From: Parabacteroides goldsteinii
GTDB lineage: Bacteria; Bacteroidota; Bacteroidia; Bacteroidales; Tannerellaceae
Assembly (NCBI RefSeq): GCF_015550595.1
Contig: NZ_JADNBB010000023.1
Coordinates: 1-64,000, forward strand
Direction: 5' to 3'
DNA: 64,000 nt
Shown here: positions 8,851-18,022 of the stretch, in pieces
Numbering within the stretch: the first letter of the stretch is position 1
How the letters are laid out: each line of letters opens with the position of its first letter
Program-made: the position numbers and the translations under genes
The notes under the pieces: model-generated
What the model saw: only the letters and a program-made list of their open reading frames with translations
Database searches by the model: none
What the model was told of the DNA's origin: nothing

Positions 8851-10248
8851 ATGAAAAACTATCTAGTTTTTACCATGGCTACACTTTTATTGGGAACTTC
8901 CTGCTCCTCTAAAAAAGAGCAGGCTGAAGGTTTTACCGGTGCTCCGGGCGAAGTCAAGCTCATAACACTCGATCCCGGTCATTTTCATGCAGCCCTGGTA
9001 CAGAAAGTATCTTATCCACAAGTTTGTAAAGATGTTTATGTGTACGCACCCGGTGGCTTTGATGTGGATGAACACCTGAAACGTATTGAAGGATTCAATA
9101 CACGTGCAGAGAATCCGACCGGATGGAATGAAGTTGTTTATACAGGTTCCGATTACCTGGAAAAGATGCTCTCTGAAAAGAAAGGGAATGTAATGATCCA
9201 GGCCGGTAACAACGGAAAGAAGACCGAGTATATAAAGAAGACGCTTGAAGCCGGTATTAATGTGCTTTCAGATAAGCCTATGGCGATCAATAGTCAGAAT
9301 TTTAAATTGTTGGAAGAGTGTTTCGATATTGCCAGGCAAAAGAATATTCTGCTATATGACATTATGACGGAAAGGAATGAGATCACAACCCTACTGCAAC
9401 GTGAACTTTCAATGATCCCGGCTGTATATGGAGAACAATTGAAAGGATCTCCGGAGGAGCCGGCTATTGTCAAGGAAAGCGTGCATCATTTATTTAAACT
9501 GGTGGATAATAAACCATTGACCCGTCCGGTGTGGTATTTTGACGTAACTCAGCAGGGGGAAGGTATTGTTGATGTAACGACTCACCTGGTGGATCTCGTT
9601 CAGTGGGAGGCTTTTCCCGGACAGATCATCGACTATAAAAAAGATATTGAATTAGTCGATGCAAACCGTTGGACGACTTCAATCAGTCCGGAAGAGTTTA
9701 AACAAGTGACTGGTACTGATGCTTATCCTGATTTCTTGAAAAAGGATGTCGTAAACGATACGTTGAAAGTATATTGTAATGGTGATATCGTATATAAGAT
9801 AAAGGATGTGACGGCCAAAGTCTCTGTTATCTGGAATTATACTTTCCCGAAAGGTGGTGGCGACACCCATTTCTCGGTTATGAAAGGTAGTAAAGCCGAT
9901 CTGGTGATCCGTCAGGGGAAAGAGCAGGGCTATAAACCAGAGTTATATATAGAGGCATTGCCCGATATCGACCTGGCTGCTTATGAAAAAGAACTGGAAA
10001 CGGCTATTCCAGCTGTTGCGGATAAATATCCCGGTGTTGCCTTAAACAAGATCGCAGACAATATATGGCAGCTTCAGATCCCAGAAAAATACCGGGTAGG
10101 ACATGAGGCTCATTTCGGCCAGGTTACGGAAAATTATCTTCAATATTTGCAGGACGGAAAGTTACCGGACTGGGAGGTGCCGAACATGATTGCCAAATAT
10201 TACGTGACAACACATGCGTTAGAGATAGCAAAGAGTAAAAGTAAATAG
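8851..10248 (+). CDS. Gfo/Idh/MocA-type oxidoreductase lipoprotein
   Basis: A protein of 465 residues with a signal peptide II: MKNYLVFTMATLLLGTSC, lipobox LGTSC, Cys18. An NAD(P)-binding-like Rossmann domain follows (VKLITLDPGHFHAALVQK; VMIQAGNNGKKTEYIKKTLEAG; VLSDKPMAI), then a long C-terminal domain of the putative oxidoreductase type found in Bacteroidota. The dinucleotide GxGxxG is not canonical, with LDPGHFH in its place, so redox activity is uncertain. It pairs with the DUF6807 protein 16 bp downstream, and both are exported. A role in modifying or degrading a sugar derivative is inferred. Confidence 0.85.
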   Translation: MKNYLVFTMATLLLGTSCSSKKEQAEGFTGAPGEVKLITLDPGHFHAALVQKVSYPQVCKDVYVYAPGGFDVDEHLKRIEGFNTRAENPTGWNEVVYTGSDYLEKMLSEKKGNVMIQAGNNGKKTEYIKKTLEAGINVLSDKPMAINSQNFKLLEECFDIARQKNILLYDIMTERNEITTLLQRELSMIPAVYGEQLKGSPEEPAIVKESVHHLFKLVDNKPLTRPVWYFDVTQQGEGIVDVTTHLVDLVQWEAFPGQIIDYKKDIELVDANRWTTSISPEEFKQVTGTDAYPDFLKKDVVNDTLKVYCNGDIVYKIKDVTAKVSVIWNYTFPKGGGDTHFSVMKGSKADLVIRQGKEQGYKPELYIEALPDIDLAAYEKELETAIPAVADKYPGVALNKIADNIWQLQIPEKYRVGHEAHFGQVTENYLQYLQDGKLPDWEVPNMIAKYYVTTHALEIAKSKSK

Positions 10249-10264
10249 AAAACATCTAAATATC

Positions 10265-11533
10265 ATGCGTGTGCCAGGAGTTCATATAAGACAATCGGTC
10301 TTTATCATTTTATGTTGTTTGGGAGCTTTCTCTTCGTTGTGGGGTACAGATAAAGTTCATATTACGGTGGAGGCTGGTTTATACGACCGGATAAATTGTA
10401 TTGTTGCTGCCGATATTTCATCTATCGATCAATTAAGTAAGGGACCGGGAGTATCCTTGTATGAAACTGTCGGGGAGGAAAGGAGAGAAGTTGCCTGTCA
10501 GTTACTGGAGGGAAAAGACGGTAAACCTTATTTGTATTGGGTACTAACGGGAAAAACTCCTGCCGGGACAATGCGTGAGTTTGTCGTGGAGCCTATAACG
10601 GGGAACAACGAGGTTGCGGTAATGAAAATAGAAGATACAGGGAAAGCCTTAGTCTTAAAAAAGAATGAGAGTGAGATTCTTCAGTATAATTATGCTGTCA
10701 CCAATCCTCCCTCGGGTGTGGATACGGTTTATCAACGTAGCGGTTTTATTCATCCGGCATATGCTCCATCAGGTAATATCCTGACTACCATACAGCCCAA
10801 AGATCATTATCATCATTTTGGGGTTTGGAATCCCTGGACACGTGTTGAATATGAAGGAAACGTCTATGATTTGTGGAATTTAGGAGATAAGCAAGGAACG
10901 GTGCGTGCCCGGAATGTGGAAAAAACTTTTCAAGGTAGTGTTTGTGCCGGTTATTCTGCAAATTTGGATCACTATATATTTTCGGCATCCGGTGAGAAAA
11001 TAGTAATGAATGAATCCTGGAGGGTAAAGAGCTGGAATATCCCGGAACGATTTTTATGGGATTTTGAATCAACATTGCAGGATGTAACTTCATTACCTAT
11101 AAATATAAAAGCTTACAGATATGGCGGTTTCGTGTGGCGTGGCACACAGGAGTGGACAAAGGATAACTGTATAATGCTTACTTCTGAAGGTAAGAGCCGT
11201 TCCGAAATAGATGGCACGACAGCACGTTGGATTTATGTTACCGGGACTTGTGGCGGTGATAAACAGTCCGGTTTTCTGCTTTTAGGGCATCCGGATAATT
11301 ATAATGCACCAGAACCCCTTCGGATTTGGGATGAAAAAGCAAACGATGGCCGAGGGGATGTTTTTGTGAATTTCGCACCAACAAAATATAAAGACTGGCA
11401 GCTAATGCCTGGCAAAGACTATTCTCTTCGTTATCGTATCTGTACCTATGATGGAGAAATGACGGTAGCTGAAGCAAATCGTCTTTGGAATGATTATGCT
11501 TACCCTCCCAGGGTGATCGTAAGAAAGCAATAA
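10265..11533 (+). CDS. DUF6807 (PmoA-like) secreted protein
   Basis: A protein of 422 residues with an N-terminal signal peptide (SVFIILCCLGAFSSLWG). The body matches the DUF6807 family (formerly called PmoA, PF14100), recognisable by YAPSGNILTTIQPKDHYHHFG and VWNPWTRVEYEG. The His-rich DHYHHFG is the conserved family signature. Its older name, methane oxygenase PmoA, is misleading: in Bacteroidota these proteins accompany oxidoreductases in carbohydrate-related operons. Co-transcription with the upstream lipoprotein is likely, and a strong terminator follows directly. Confidence 0.85.
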   Translation: MRVPGVHIRQSVFIILCCLGAFSSLWGTDKVHITVEAGLYDRINCIVAADISSIDQLSKGPGVSLYETVGEERREVACQLLEGKDGKPYLYWVLTGKTPAGTMREFVVEPITGNNEVAVMKIEDTGKALVLKKNESEILQYNYAVTNPPSGVDTVYQRSGFIHPAYAPSGNILTTIQPKDHYHHFGVWNPWTRVEYEGNVYDLWNLGDKQGTVRARNVEKTFQGSVCAGYSANLDHYIFSASGEKIVMNESWRVKSWNIPERFLWDFESTLQDVTSLPINIKAYRYGGFVWRGTQEWTKDNCIMLTSEGKSRSEIDGTTARWIYVTGTCGGDKQSGFLLLGHPDNYNAPEPLRIWDEKANDGRGDVFVNFAPTKYKDWQLMPGKDYSLRYRICTYDGEMTVAEANRLWNDYAYPPRVIVRKQ

Positions 11534-11571
11534 AAAAGCCCCGAAGTTTATCGCTTCGGGGCCTCTTTTTT
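11532..11571. terminator. Bidirectional intrinsic terminator
   Basis: The stem GCCCCGAAG/CTTCGGGGC (11538-11546, 11554-11562) has a 7-nt loop, an A-run on its left and a T-run on its right. It serves the convergent DUF6807 and rng genes and touches both stop codons. Confidence 0.9.
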
Positions 11572-13141
11572 ATTTCATTTCCTTTTCCTCCATCATGTCG
11601 AGTTCGTTCTTGTCGGAATCAATAAACTTGTATTCCAGAAAACCCAGACTTTGGTTAGGAATGACTTTCATACTCATGGAGTATTTCAGTTTCCATTTCA
11701 TGCTAAGGGGATAAAGCCCCTTGTTTACGAATGCTGCTACGTAAGGATGTACGTGCAGGGCGAATTTCTTCACATTGTGTTTGTTTACCAAACAGTCGAT
11801 CTTTCCCTCCAGATTGTCGGTGAATAAGATCGAAGGTTTGATTGTTCCTGTGCCGAAACAGGTGGGGCAAGATTCCGTTGTATCTACATCCATTGCCGGG
11901 CGAACCCTTTGGCGGGTAATCTGCATCAGACCAAACTTACTTAAAGGCAGGATGTTGTGTTTGGCCCGGTCGTTTACCATCGCTTTAGACATGTGTTCGA
12001 ACAGCTTCTGTCGGTTGGCTGCTTCAGCCATGTCGATGAAGTCGACCACAATAATACCGCCCATATCGCGAAGACGAAGCTGGCGTGCTATTTCGTCGGC
12101 GGCAGCTGTGTTTACGTCGATAGCTGTTTTTTCCTGGGCGTCGCTTCCTTTGGAACGATTGCCGCTGTTAACGTCTATCACGTGCATGGCTTCGGTGTGC
12201 TCGATGATCAGGTAAGCTCCACTTTTATACGTAACCGTACGTCCGAACAACGATTTGATTTGCTTGGTGATACTGAAATTGTCGAAGATCGGCAGTTCAC
12301 CGGTATATCGTTGTACGATCTCCTCCCTTCCGGGAGCGATCAGGCTGACATAATCGCGTATGTTATGGTAAACATCCGCATCGTTTACGTAAATATTCTG
12401 GAAAGACGGGTTGAATATATCACGGAGCAAGGCCACGGTACGTGCCGTTTCTTCGTATACGATCGACGGTACTTTTAACTTTGGAACCTTGACGATGTTT
12501 TCTTCCCACCGTTTCACTAATGTCTTTAATTCATGGTCGAGTTCAGCAACACGTTTACCTTCTGAAGAAGTACGTACTATAACACTGAAGTTTTTCGGCT
12601 TGATGCTCTGGATTAACTGCCGCAAACGGGCACGTTCCTCACTCGACTTGATTTTTGTGGAGACTGATACCTTATCGGCAAATGGTATCAACACGATATA
12701 TCTTCCGGCAAAAGAGAGTTCGGAAGTCAATCGCGGACCTTTTGTTGAAATCGGCTCTTTGGCAATTTGTACCAACACCTCTTGTCCGACTTTAAGCACA
12801 TTACTGATACTTCCGTCTTTTTCAATTTCGGGAAGTATCTGAACCTTTGAAATAGCAGGGATCTTTTTCTGATCGCTGAGTGCCTGTTTGAGGAACTTCT
12901 GTTGGGTGTTGAAGTTCGGACCTAAGTCCAGATAGTGAAGAAATGCGTCCTTTTTATACCCTACATCAATGAAAGCAGCATTCAACCCCGGCATCAGTTT
13001 TTTTACTTTGCCAAGATAGATATCGCCGACGGCAAACGAAACATTGCGGGCCTCTTTTTGTAGCTCCACAAGGTTTTTGTCTTCCAATACGGCAATAGAT
13101 ACCTCTTTGGGTTGTACATCAACTACTAATTCACTTATCAC
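11570..13141 (-). CDS. rng: Ribonuclease E/G family protein
   Basis: An endoribonuclease of 523 residues for rRNA and mRNA processing in the cytoplasm. An S1-like RNA-binding segment lies in the first 130 residues (GDIYLGKVKKLMPGLNAAFIDVG). The metal-binding aspartates of the catalytic DNase I-like subdomain are visible in VIDVNSGN and IVVDFIDM, and the Zn-link Cys pair in SCPTCFGTG. It lacks the long degradosome scaffold of E. coli RNase E, so it is RNase G-like in length. Order HU / mini-protein / rng on one strand is typical of Bacteroidales. Confidence 0.95.
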   Translation of the reverse strand: MISELVVDVQPKEVSIAVLEDKNLVELQKEARNVSFAVGDIYLGKVKKLMPGLNAAFIDVGYKKDAFLHYLDLGPNFNTQQKFLKQALSDQKKIPAISKVQILPEIEKDGSISNVLKVGQEVLVQIAKEPISTKGPRLTSELSFAGRYIVLIPFADKVSVSTKIKSSEERARLRQLIQSIKPKNFSVIVRTSSEGKRVAELDHELKTLVKRWEENIVKVPKLKVPSIVYEETARTVALLRDIFNPSFQNIYVNDADVYHNIRDYVSLIAPGREEIVQRYTGELPIFDNFSITKQIKSLFGRTVTYKSGAYLIIEHTEAMHVIDVNSGNRSKGSDAQEKTAIDVNTAAADEIARQLRLRDMGGIIVVDFIDMAEAANRQKLFEHMSKAMVNDRAKHNILPLSKFGLMQITRQRVRPAMDVDTTESCPTCFGTGTIKPSILFTDNLEGKIDCLVNKHNVKKFALHVHPYVAAFVNKGLYPLSMKWKLKYSMSMKVIPNQSLGFLEYKFIDSDKNELDMMEEKEMK

Positions 13142-13242
13142 TTGAAAGTGGGTTTTAATTCAGACCTTTCTAAATACGCAAAGAACAAACTTAAAAGGTC
13201 ACTTATTAAGTTTGTTCTTTAGAGTTTTCTTGTCAGATAGAC

Positions 13243-13332
13243 TTATTTCTTTTTATGTCTATTCTTTTTCAGTCTCTTTTTGCGCTTGTGCGTAGACATT
13301 TTATGTCTTTTTCTTTTCTTTCCGCTAGGCAT
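13243..13332 (-). CDS. AURKAIP1/COX24-domain mini-protein
   Basis: A protein of 29 residues, MPSGKKRKRHKMS... ending in KKK, of which about two thirds are Lys, Arg or His. It is encoded between rng and hup. Its extreme basic composition and the KRKRHKM...THKRKKRL pattern match the AURKAIP1/COX24 domain (PF08213), related to mitochondrial small-subunit protein mS38. Such proteins are regularly annotated at this position in Bacteroidales. Binding to rRNA in the small ribosomal subunit is inferred from the family. It is too short for most gene callers. Confidence 0.8.
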   Translation of the reverse strand: MPSGKKRKRHKMSTHKRKKRLKKNRHKKK

Positions 13333-13367
13333 TGTTTCTAAATTTTAAATTAAACTATAATTACTAA

Positions 13368-13640
13368 TTACTTAACTTCGTTCAGGAAGGTTTTAGCCGG
13401 CTTGAATGAAGGGATGTTATGCTCCGGAATGATGATCGTAGTATTCTTTGAAATATTACGAGCTGTTTTCTGAGCTCTCTTCTTAATAACGAAACTTCCG
13501 AATCCCCTCAGGTAAACGTTTTCTCCTTCAGATAATGAACTTTTTACAATATCCATAAAAGATTCTACGCTACTCAATACCGTCTGCTTATCGATACCGG
13601 TACTTTTAGCAATTTCGCTAACAATATCTGCTTTAGTCAT
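13368..13640 (-). CDS. hup: HU-family nucleoid DNA-binding protein
   Basis: A protein of 90 residues with the full HU/IHF fold: helical dimerisation region (MTKADIVSEIAKSTGIDKQTV), then the signature GENVYLRGFGSFVIKKRA and the beta-arm region with IPEHNIPSFKPAK, where IPS carries the intercalating proline. It binds and bends DNA as a dimer. A consensus -7 element lies at 13687-13694. The mini-protein and rng follow on the same strand. Confidence 0.97.
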   Translation of the reverse strand: MTKADIVSEIAKSTGIDKQTVLSSVESFMDIVKSSLSEGENVYLRGFGSFVIKKRAQKTARNISKNTTIIIPEHNIPSFKPAKTFLNEVK

Positions 13641-13686
13641 GTCTATAAATTAATTAATGATTTGGACCTATTAATTTTTTGGAATG

Positions 13687-13694
13687 CAAATATA
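13687..13694 (-). promoter_or_regulatory. -7 element of hup promoter
   Basis: On the minus strand TATATTTG followed by C is a perfect TAnnTTTGC, 47 bp upstream of the hup start. Confidence 0.65.
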
Positions 13695-13773
13695 TAGCTT
13701 TTTATTTAAGTGGAAAAAGAATTGCCTGCCATTTTTTAATAAAAAAGATTCCTTACAATTCATTATATCTGTG

Positions 13774-13781
13774 TATGTTTG
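13774..13781 (+). promoter_or_regulatory. -7 element of mutY promoter
   Basis: TATGTTTG followed by C matches the Bacteroides TAnnTTTGC consensus, 49 bp upstream of the mutY start. Confidence 0.6.
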
Positions 13782-13829
13782 CATTAATCAACGAGTTGAG
13801 AGTTTTAAAAGTACGAAAACAGGACAAAT

Positions 13830-14915
13830 ATGCCGCAATTGAAAAATGAACTGGAAACCAGCAATATGTTGCTAAACTGGTACAAAACGAATAAAAGGGC
13901 TTTACCGTGGAGGGAATCGTCCGATCCCTATATAATCTGGATATCAGAAATAATTCTTCAACAAACCCGTGTCGCTCAGGGGATGGATTATTTTTATCGT
14001 TTCACCGGACGTTTCCCGGATGTGGCTTCCCTGGCCTCTGCCGAAGAAGATGAGGTATTGAAATATTGGCAGGGATTGGGCTATTACAGCCGTGCCCGGA
14101 ATCTGCATGCGGCAGCCAAAAGTATCATGGATACCTTTGGGGGCGTTTTTCCAAGTGAATATAAAAATGTATTGTCTTTGAAAGGAATCGGGGAATATAC
14201 AGCGGCAGCCATCGTGTCTTTTGTGTGGAATAAACCTTATCCGGTTGTCGATGGGAATGTCTTCCGGGTGTTATCACGTTTATATGCGGTCGATACGCCT
14301 ATCGATACGACAAGCGGAAAAAAACAGTTTACCGAGTTGGCGGGGATCGTGATGAATCCGGAAAAGGCCGGACTTCACAATCAGGCAATCATGGAGTTCG
14401 GCGCCTTACAATGTGTGCCACAAAATCCGGATTGCGACGTTTGCCCGTTAAAAGAACGTTGTATGGCATATGCTTCCAACCGTGTACAAAGTTTTCCGGT
14501 AAAGCAGAATAAAACGAAAACACGTCCCCGTTATTTCCATTATTTATACATTATATATAAAGGGCAGACCTGGCTTTTGCACCGGGGTAAAAAGGATATA
14601 TGGGAAGGGCTTTATGAATTTCCCCTTATCGAGACGGAGCAGCCCGTGGACTTTGCCGGTTTACAAAAAACGGAAGCCTTCAAGCAGTTGTTCGAAGGAG
14701 CCGGCCGGCTGAATGTCTCGGTAGATATACCGGAAATAAAACATGTCTTGTCACATCAGGTCTTGCATACGGCTTTTTACCGGATAGAAATAGAAAAAAT
14801 CAGCGAGGCTTTGAATTCGTATCTGGCTGTTCCGTATGAAGATATCGAACGTTATGCCGTTCCACGTCTTATACATATTTATTTAGAGAAATTAAATGGA
14901 AACTTGCCGGAATGA
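13830..14915 (+). CDS. mutY: A/G-specific adenine glycosylase MutY
   Basis: A base-excision repair enzyme of 361 residues that removes adenine opposite 8-oxoguanine. Visible: catalytic Glu40 in ISEIILQQT, helix-hairpin-helix SLKGIGEYTAAAI (about residues 116-128), catalytic Asp141 in VVDGNVF, and the 4Fe-4S loop with Cys195, Cys202, Cys205 and Cys211 in the exact C-x6-C-x2-C-x5-C spacing. The C-terminal NUDIX-like domain (TWLLHRGKKDIWEGLYEFP) recognises 8-oxoG. All key residues are present. ssb follows 43 bp downstream. Confidence 0.97.
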   Translation: MPQLKNELETSNMLLNWYKTNKRALPWRESSDPYIIWISEIILQQTRVAQGMDYFYRFTGRFPDVASLASAEEDEVLKYWQGLGYYSRARNLHAAAKSIMDTFGGVFPSEYKNVLSLKGIGEYTAAAIVSFVWNKPYPVVDGNVFRVLSRLYAVDTPIDTTSGKKQFTELAGIVMNPEKAGLHNQAIMEFGALQCVPQNPDCDVCPLKERCMAYASNRVQSFPVKQNKTKTRPRYFHYLYIIYKGQTWLLHRGKKDIWEGLYEFPLIETEQPVDFAGLQKTEAFKQLFEGAGRLNVSVDIPEIKHVLSHQVLHTAFYRIEIEKISEALNSYLAVPYEDIERYAVPRLIHIYLEKLNGNLPE

Positions 14916-14958
14916 TCGAATTTATGTTTCTTTGTAAGATATTAAAAGAATTATTACT

Positions 14959-15438
14959 ATGTCATTGAATAAAGTCATTTTGATCGGTAACGTGGGCAAA
15001 GATCCCGACGTTCGTTATTTCGACAGCGGTGCAGCTGTTGCAAATTTCCCATTGGCAACTTCGGAAAGAGGTTACACACTTGCAAATGGTACGGTTGTGC
15101 CCGAAAGGACAGAATGGCACAATATTGTAGTGCGTCGCGACCAGGTAGCCTTTGTTGAAAAATGGGTGAAGAAAGGTTCGGGGGTTTATGTGGAAGGAAA
15201 GATCCGTACCCGTAGTTATGACGATCAAAGTGGTGTGAAGCGTTATGTTACGGAGATTCATGCAGACCGTATCGAATTTTATAACACAGGTACAAGGCCG
15301 GCTGACGGAACGTCTACTGCCGGAGCTGGTTTACAGCAGGGAGGACAGCCGCAGGCAACGTCTTATCAGCAACCGGTTTCACAACAGCAACCGGATATTT
15401 CTTCGGATTCAAACAGTGCGGATGATCTTCCGTTCTGA
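14959..15438 (+). CDS. ssb: Single-stranded DNA-binding protein
   Basis: A protein of 159 residues. An OB-fold occupies about residues 1-110 (MSLNKVILIGNVGKDPDVRY; GSGVYVEGKIRTRSY). A Gly/Gln-rich disordered linker leads to the conserved acidic tip DDLPF, which recruits repair and replication partners. It acts as a tetramer that coats single-stranded DNA. It sits between mutY and gldE, a common Bacteroidales order. Confidence 0.98.
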   Translation: MSLNKVILIGNVGKDPDVRYFDSGAAVANFPLATSERGYTLANGTVVPERTEWHNIVVRRDQVAFVEKWVKKGSGVYVEGKIRTRSYDDQSGVKRYVTEIHADRIEFYNTGTRPADGTSTAGAGLQQGGQPQATSYQQPVSQQQPDISSDSNSADDLPF

Positions 15439-15463
15439 TATTGTTTAACTAATACGGTTCCCC

Positions 15464-16798
15464 TTGGACTCAGACTATTATTTATCGGGCTTATTCGATC
15501 AGGTTACTATGCAGGCGCTAACAGCAGGTCCTGTTATAGCATTAAGCCTCGCTTGTATACTGCTGTTAGTGTCCGGCTTCGTGTCGGCATCAGAAGTGGC
15601 ATTCTTTTCTCTTACCCCGGGTGACATCAACGACATCCGGGAAGAGAATTCTCCTTCAGATCCACTTATCAGAAAACTTCTGGACCGTTCCGAATATTTG
15701 CTTGCAGCTATTCTGATTGCAAATAACTTTGTGAATGTGGCTGTCGTTATGCTTTGTACCTATGGTATCAATGCCTTGGTCAATTTTTCGGCTGTGCCTG
15801 TTTTAGGTTTTGTGCTCGAAACGATCATACTTACTTTTCTTCTTTTACTTTTTGGCGAGATCATGCCCAAGATCTACGCACAGAAGAACTCTCTTCGCTT
15901 TGTTCGCCGTTCAGCCTCTGTTTTGAATATGGTCGAACGTGTCTGTCGCCCGCTATCGAAGGTGTTGGTGACTTCTACTTCTGTAATTAACAAGGCGCTC
16001 GTTAAAAAGAAGTACGACCTTTCTGTCGATGAACTCTCTAAAGCGCTCGAACTGACCTCTACCGAAATTCCTGAAGAAAAAGAAATGTTGGCCGAGATCA
16101 TCAAGTTCTATAACAAGACGGCAGATGAGATCATGACTCCCCGCCTGGATATGGAAGATATCGAGATAAAGACCAACTTTCGTAATGTGATCGATTTCAT
16201 TATTAAGTCCGGTTATTCGCGTATCCCCGTGTATGCAGACTCGGAGGATAATATCAAAGGCATTCTCTATATCAAGGACTTGCTGCCCTATATCGAAAAA
16301 CCGGATACATTCCGTTGGCAGAGCCTGATCCGTCCGGCTTACTTTGTTCCTGAGACGAAGAAGATCGACGACCTGCTGGAAGAATTCCGGACCAACAAGA
16401 TACATATGGCGATTGTGGTAGACGAGTTCGGCGGTACTTCCGGTATCGTTACGATGGAAGATATCCTGGAAGAAATAGTCGGAGAGATTTCCGATGAATA
16501 TGATGAAGATGAAAAACAATTCATCCGTCTGGCAGACGGTAGCCTGATCTTCGAAGCCAAGATACTGTTGACAGACTTTTTCCGTGTGATCAATGCCGAC
16601 CCGTCTGAGTTCGGAAAGTTGACGGAAGATGTGGAAACACTGGCCGGTCTTTTGTTGGAGATAAAAGGAGATTTCCCTCGTCGCCGGGAGATTCTCGATT
16701 ATGACAAGTATCGTTTCCAGGTTCTCGAAATGGATAACCGTCGGATACTAAAGGTGAAATTTAATCGTATTCCGGCAGGAGAGAAAGGAGAGGAGTGA
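15464..16798 (+). CDS. gldE: GldE-like CorC/CBS membrane protein
   Basis: A protein of 444 residues starting with TTG (MDSDYYLSGLF); no better ATG lies nearby upstream. An N-terminal DUF21 domain with about four transmembrane segments (residues 20-150) precedes a CBS pair (MTPRLDMEDIEI; IVTMEDILEEIVGEI) and a C-terminal CorC_HlyC domain. It is homologous to GldE, which accompanies GldD in Flavobacterium gliding. Non-gliding Bacteroidales keep the pair, so a role in ion homeostasis or envelope biogenesis is more likely here. gldD overlaps its stop codon. Confidence 0.9.
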   Translation: MDSDYYLSGLFDQVTMQALTAGPVIALSLACILLLVSGFVSASEVAFFSLTPGDINDIREENSPSDPLIRKLLDRSEYLLAAILIANNFVNVAVVMLCTYGINALVNFSAVPVLGFVLETIILTFLLLLFGEIMPKIYAQKNSLRFVRRSASVLNMVERVCRPLSKVLVTSTSVINKALVKKKYDLSVDELSKALELTSTEIPEEKEMLAEIIKFYNKTADEIMTPRLDMEDIEIKTNFRNVIDFIIKSGYSRIPVYADSEDNIKGILYIKDLLPYIEKPDTFRWQSLIRPAYFVPETKKIDDLLEEFRTNKIHMAIVVDEFGGTSGIVTMEDILEEIVGEISDEYDEDEKQFIRLADGSLIFEAKILLTDFFRVINADPSEFGKLTEDVETLAGLLLEIKGDFPRRREILDYDKYRFQVLEMDNRRILKVKFNRIPAGEKGEE

Positions 16799-17373
16799 TG
16801 AAGTCTATTCTGTCGGGTATGTTTTTCCTGTTTTTTCTGTTGTGTATCTCCTGTACGGAATATACGCCGAAACCGCGTGGTTATTTTCGGATCGAACCGC
16901 CACAGGCCCGTTATCAGCCTTTACCTCTCGACAGTTTACCTTACGCGTTTAATGTATCCCAGTTGGTAACCGTAGAACTCCCCCCGGTGGGAAGTCCGGA
17001 GGGATGGATCAACCTGTCTTATCCATCTTTGGGAGTAAAGGTGTATTGCAGTTACCTGCCTGTTACACGAAAAACGTTGCAGACAGCTGAGACGGAATCC
17101 CGTTCGTTGGTTTCCCGGCAGGCCAAACAAGCCAATGCCGTGAAGGAACAAGCTTACAGTAATCCGGACGAAAAAGTATACGGCTCCTTGTTCTTGCTCG
17201 ACGGCGAGTCTGCTTCTCCTGTGCAGTTCATGCTGACAGACAGTTCTTCAAACTTCTTTCGTGGGGCTTTGTATTACGATTGTGTGCCGAACGCTGACTC
17301 TCTGGCCCCCCTGACTGATTATTTGCGGAAGGATATTATTGAGTTGATACAATCTTTTAGCTGGAAGAAATAA
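16798..17373 (+). CDS. gldD: GldD-like lipoprotein
   Basis: About 191 residues from the ATG at 16798 (TGATG overlap with the gldE stop); a GTG at 16795 is the alternative start. It has a lipoprotein signal peptide (MKSILSGMFFLFFLLCISC, lipobox CISC) and the family hallmark YTPKPRGYFRIEPPQARY just after the lipidated Cys. GldD is required for gliding in Flavobacterium together with GldE. Here the operon position with gldE and a phosphopantetheinyl transferase is conserved, but gliding is not expected. Confidence 0.92.
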   Translation: MKSILSGMFFLFFLLCISCTEYTPKPRGYFRIEPPQARYQPLPLDSLPYAFNVSQLVTVELPPVGSPEGWINLSYPSLGVKVYCSYLPVTRKTLQTAETESRSLVSRQAKQANAVKEQAYSNPDEKVYGSLFLLDGESASPVQFMLTDSSSNFFRGALYYDCVPNADSLAPLTDYLRKDIIELIQSFSWKK

Positions 17374-17999
17374 TGCCTGTCATCCTGAAACATACATCAC
17401 CTTTGCTGGGTGTCTGGAAGATTGAAGAGACTTCGGATGAATTACTCTCCATGTTGGATCTCCAACCGGACTATTTACCATTTCTTCAACATATAAAAAC
17501 GGAGAAACGTCGCCAGGAATGGTTCGCCAGCCGTGTCCTGCTGAAAGAACTGGCCGGTTCGGAACTTATCATCCGCTATCATGAAGACGGTGCACCCTAT
17601 TTGTCCGACTCTGCTTATTATCTGAGTATTTCCCATACGAATGGTTATGCCGCCGTTTTATTGCAGCAACAGCCCGCTGCCGGTATAGATATCGAATATT
17701 ATTCTCAGCGGATATTGAAGATACGCAGCCGTTTTATGTCTCCCGAAGAGGATGCCTCCGTCTCTTCTATTAATGAAGTCAATCATTTACTTATCTATTG
17801 GTGTGCTAAAGAAGCCTTATTTAAAATGATCCGGCAGCAGGATGTCGACTTTATCGAACATTTGCATATCGAACCTTTCACTTATGCAGACTCCGGACAA
17901 ATCCGCGCCTACGAAACCCGGACGCCGGATGCCAAGTCCTATACTTTGAACTATGAAGTATATCCCGCCTTCATACTGGTATATAGTCTCTCTATATAA
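17373..17999 (+). CDS. 4'-phosphopantetheinyl transferase
   Basis: A protein of 208 residues of the Sfp/AcpS superfamily (PF01648), transferring phosphopantetheine from CoA to a carrier-protein serine. Motifs seen are the early LSISHTNGYAAV, the Mg-binding GIDIEYY and the second WCAKEALFKM. Its ATG overlaps the gldD stop (TAATG), so it is translated in the gldE-gldD operon. Length and motif order fit the Sfp type. The carrier-protein substrate is not apparent from this window. Confidence 0.9.
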   Translation: MPVILKHTSPLLGVWKIEETSDELLSMLDLQPDYLPFLQHIKTEKRRQEWFASRVLLKELAGSELIIRYHEDGAPYLSDSAYYLSISHTNGYAAVLLQQQPAAGIDIEYYSQRILKIRSRFMSPEEDASVSSINEVNHLLIYWCAKEALFKMIRQQDVDFIEHLHIEPFTYADSGQIRAYETRTPDAKSYTLNYEVYPAFILVYSLSI

Positions 18000-18022
18000 A
18001 TAAGACCGGGTCTTTCATTCCC

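Noticed and set aside
15464-17373. Presence of gldE/gldD taken as evidence for gliding motility or T9SS
   Set aside because: The pair is retained in non-gliding Bacteroidales, and no gldK-N or spr genes are in the window.
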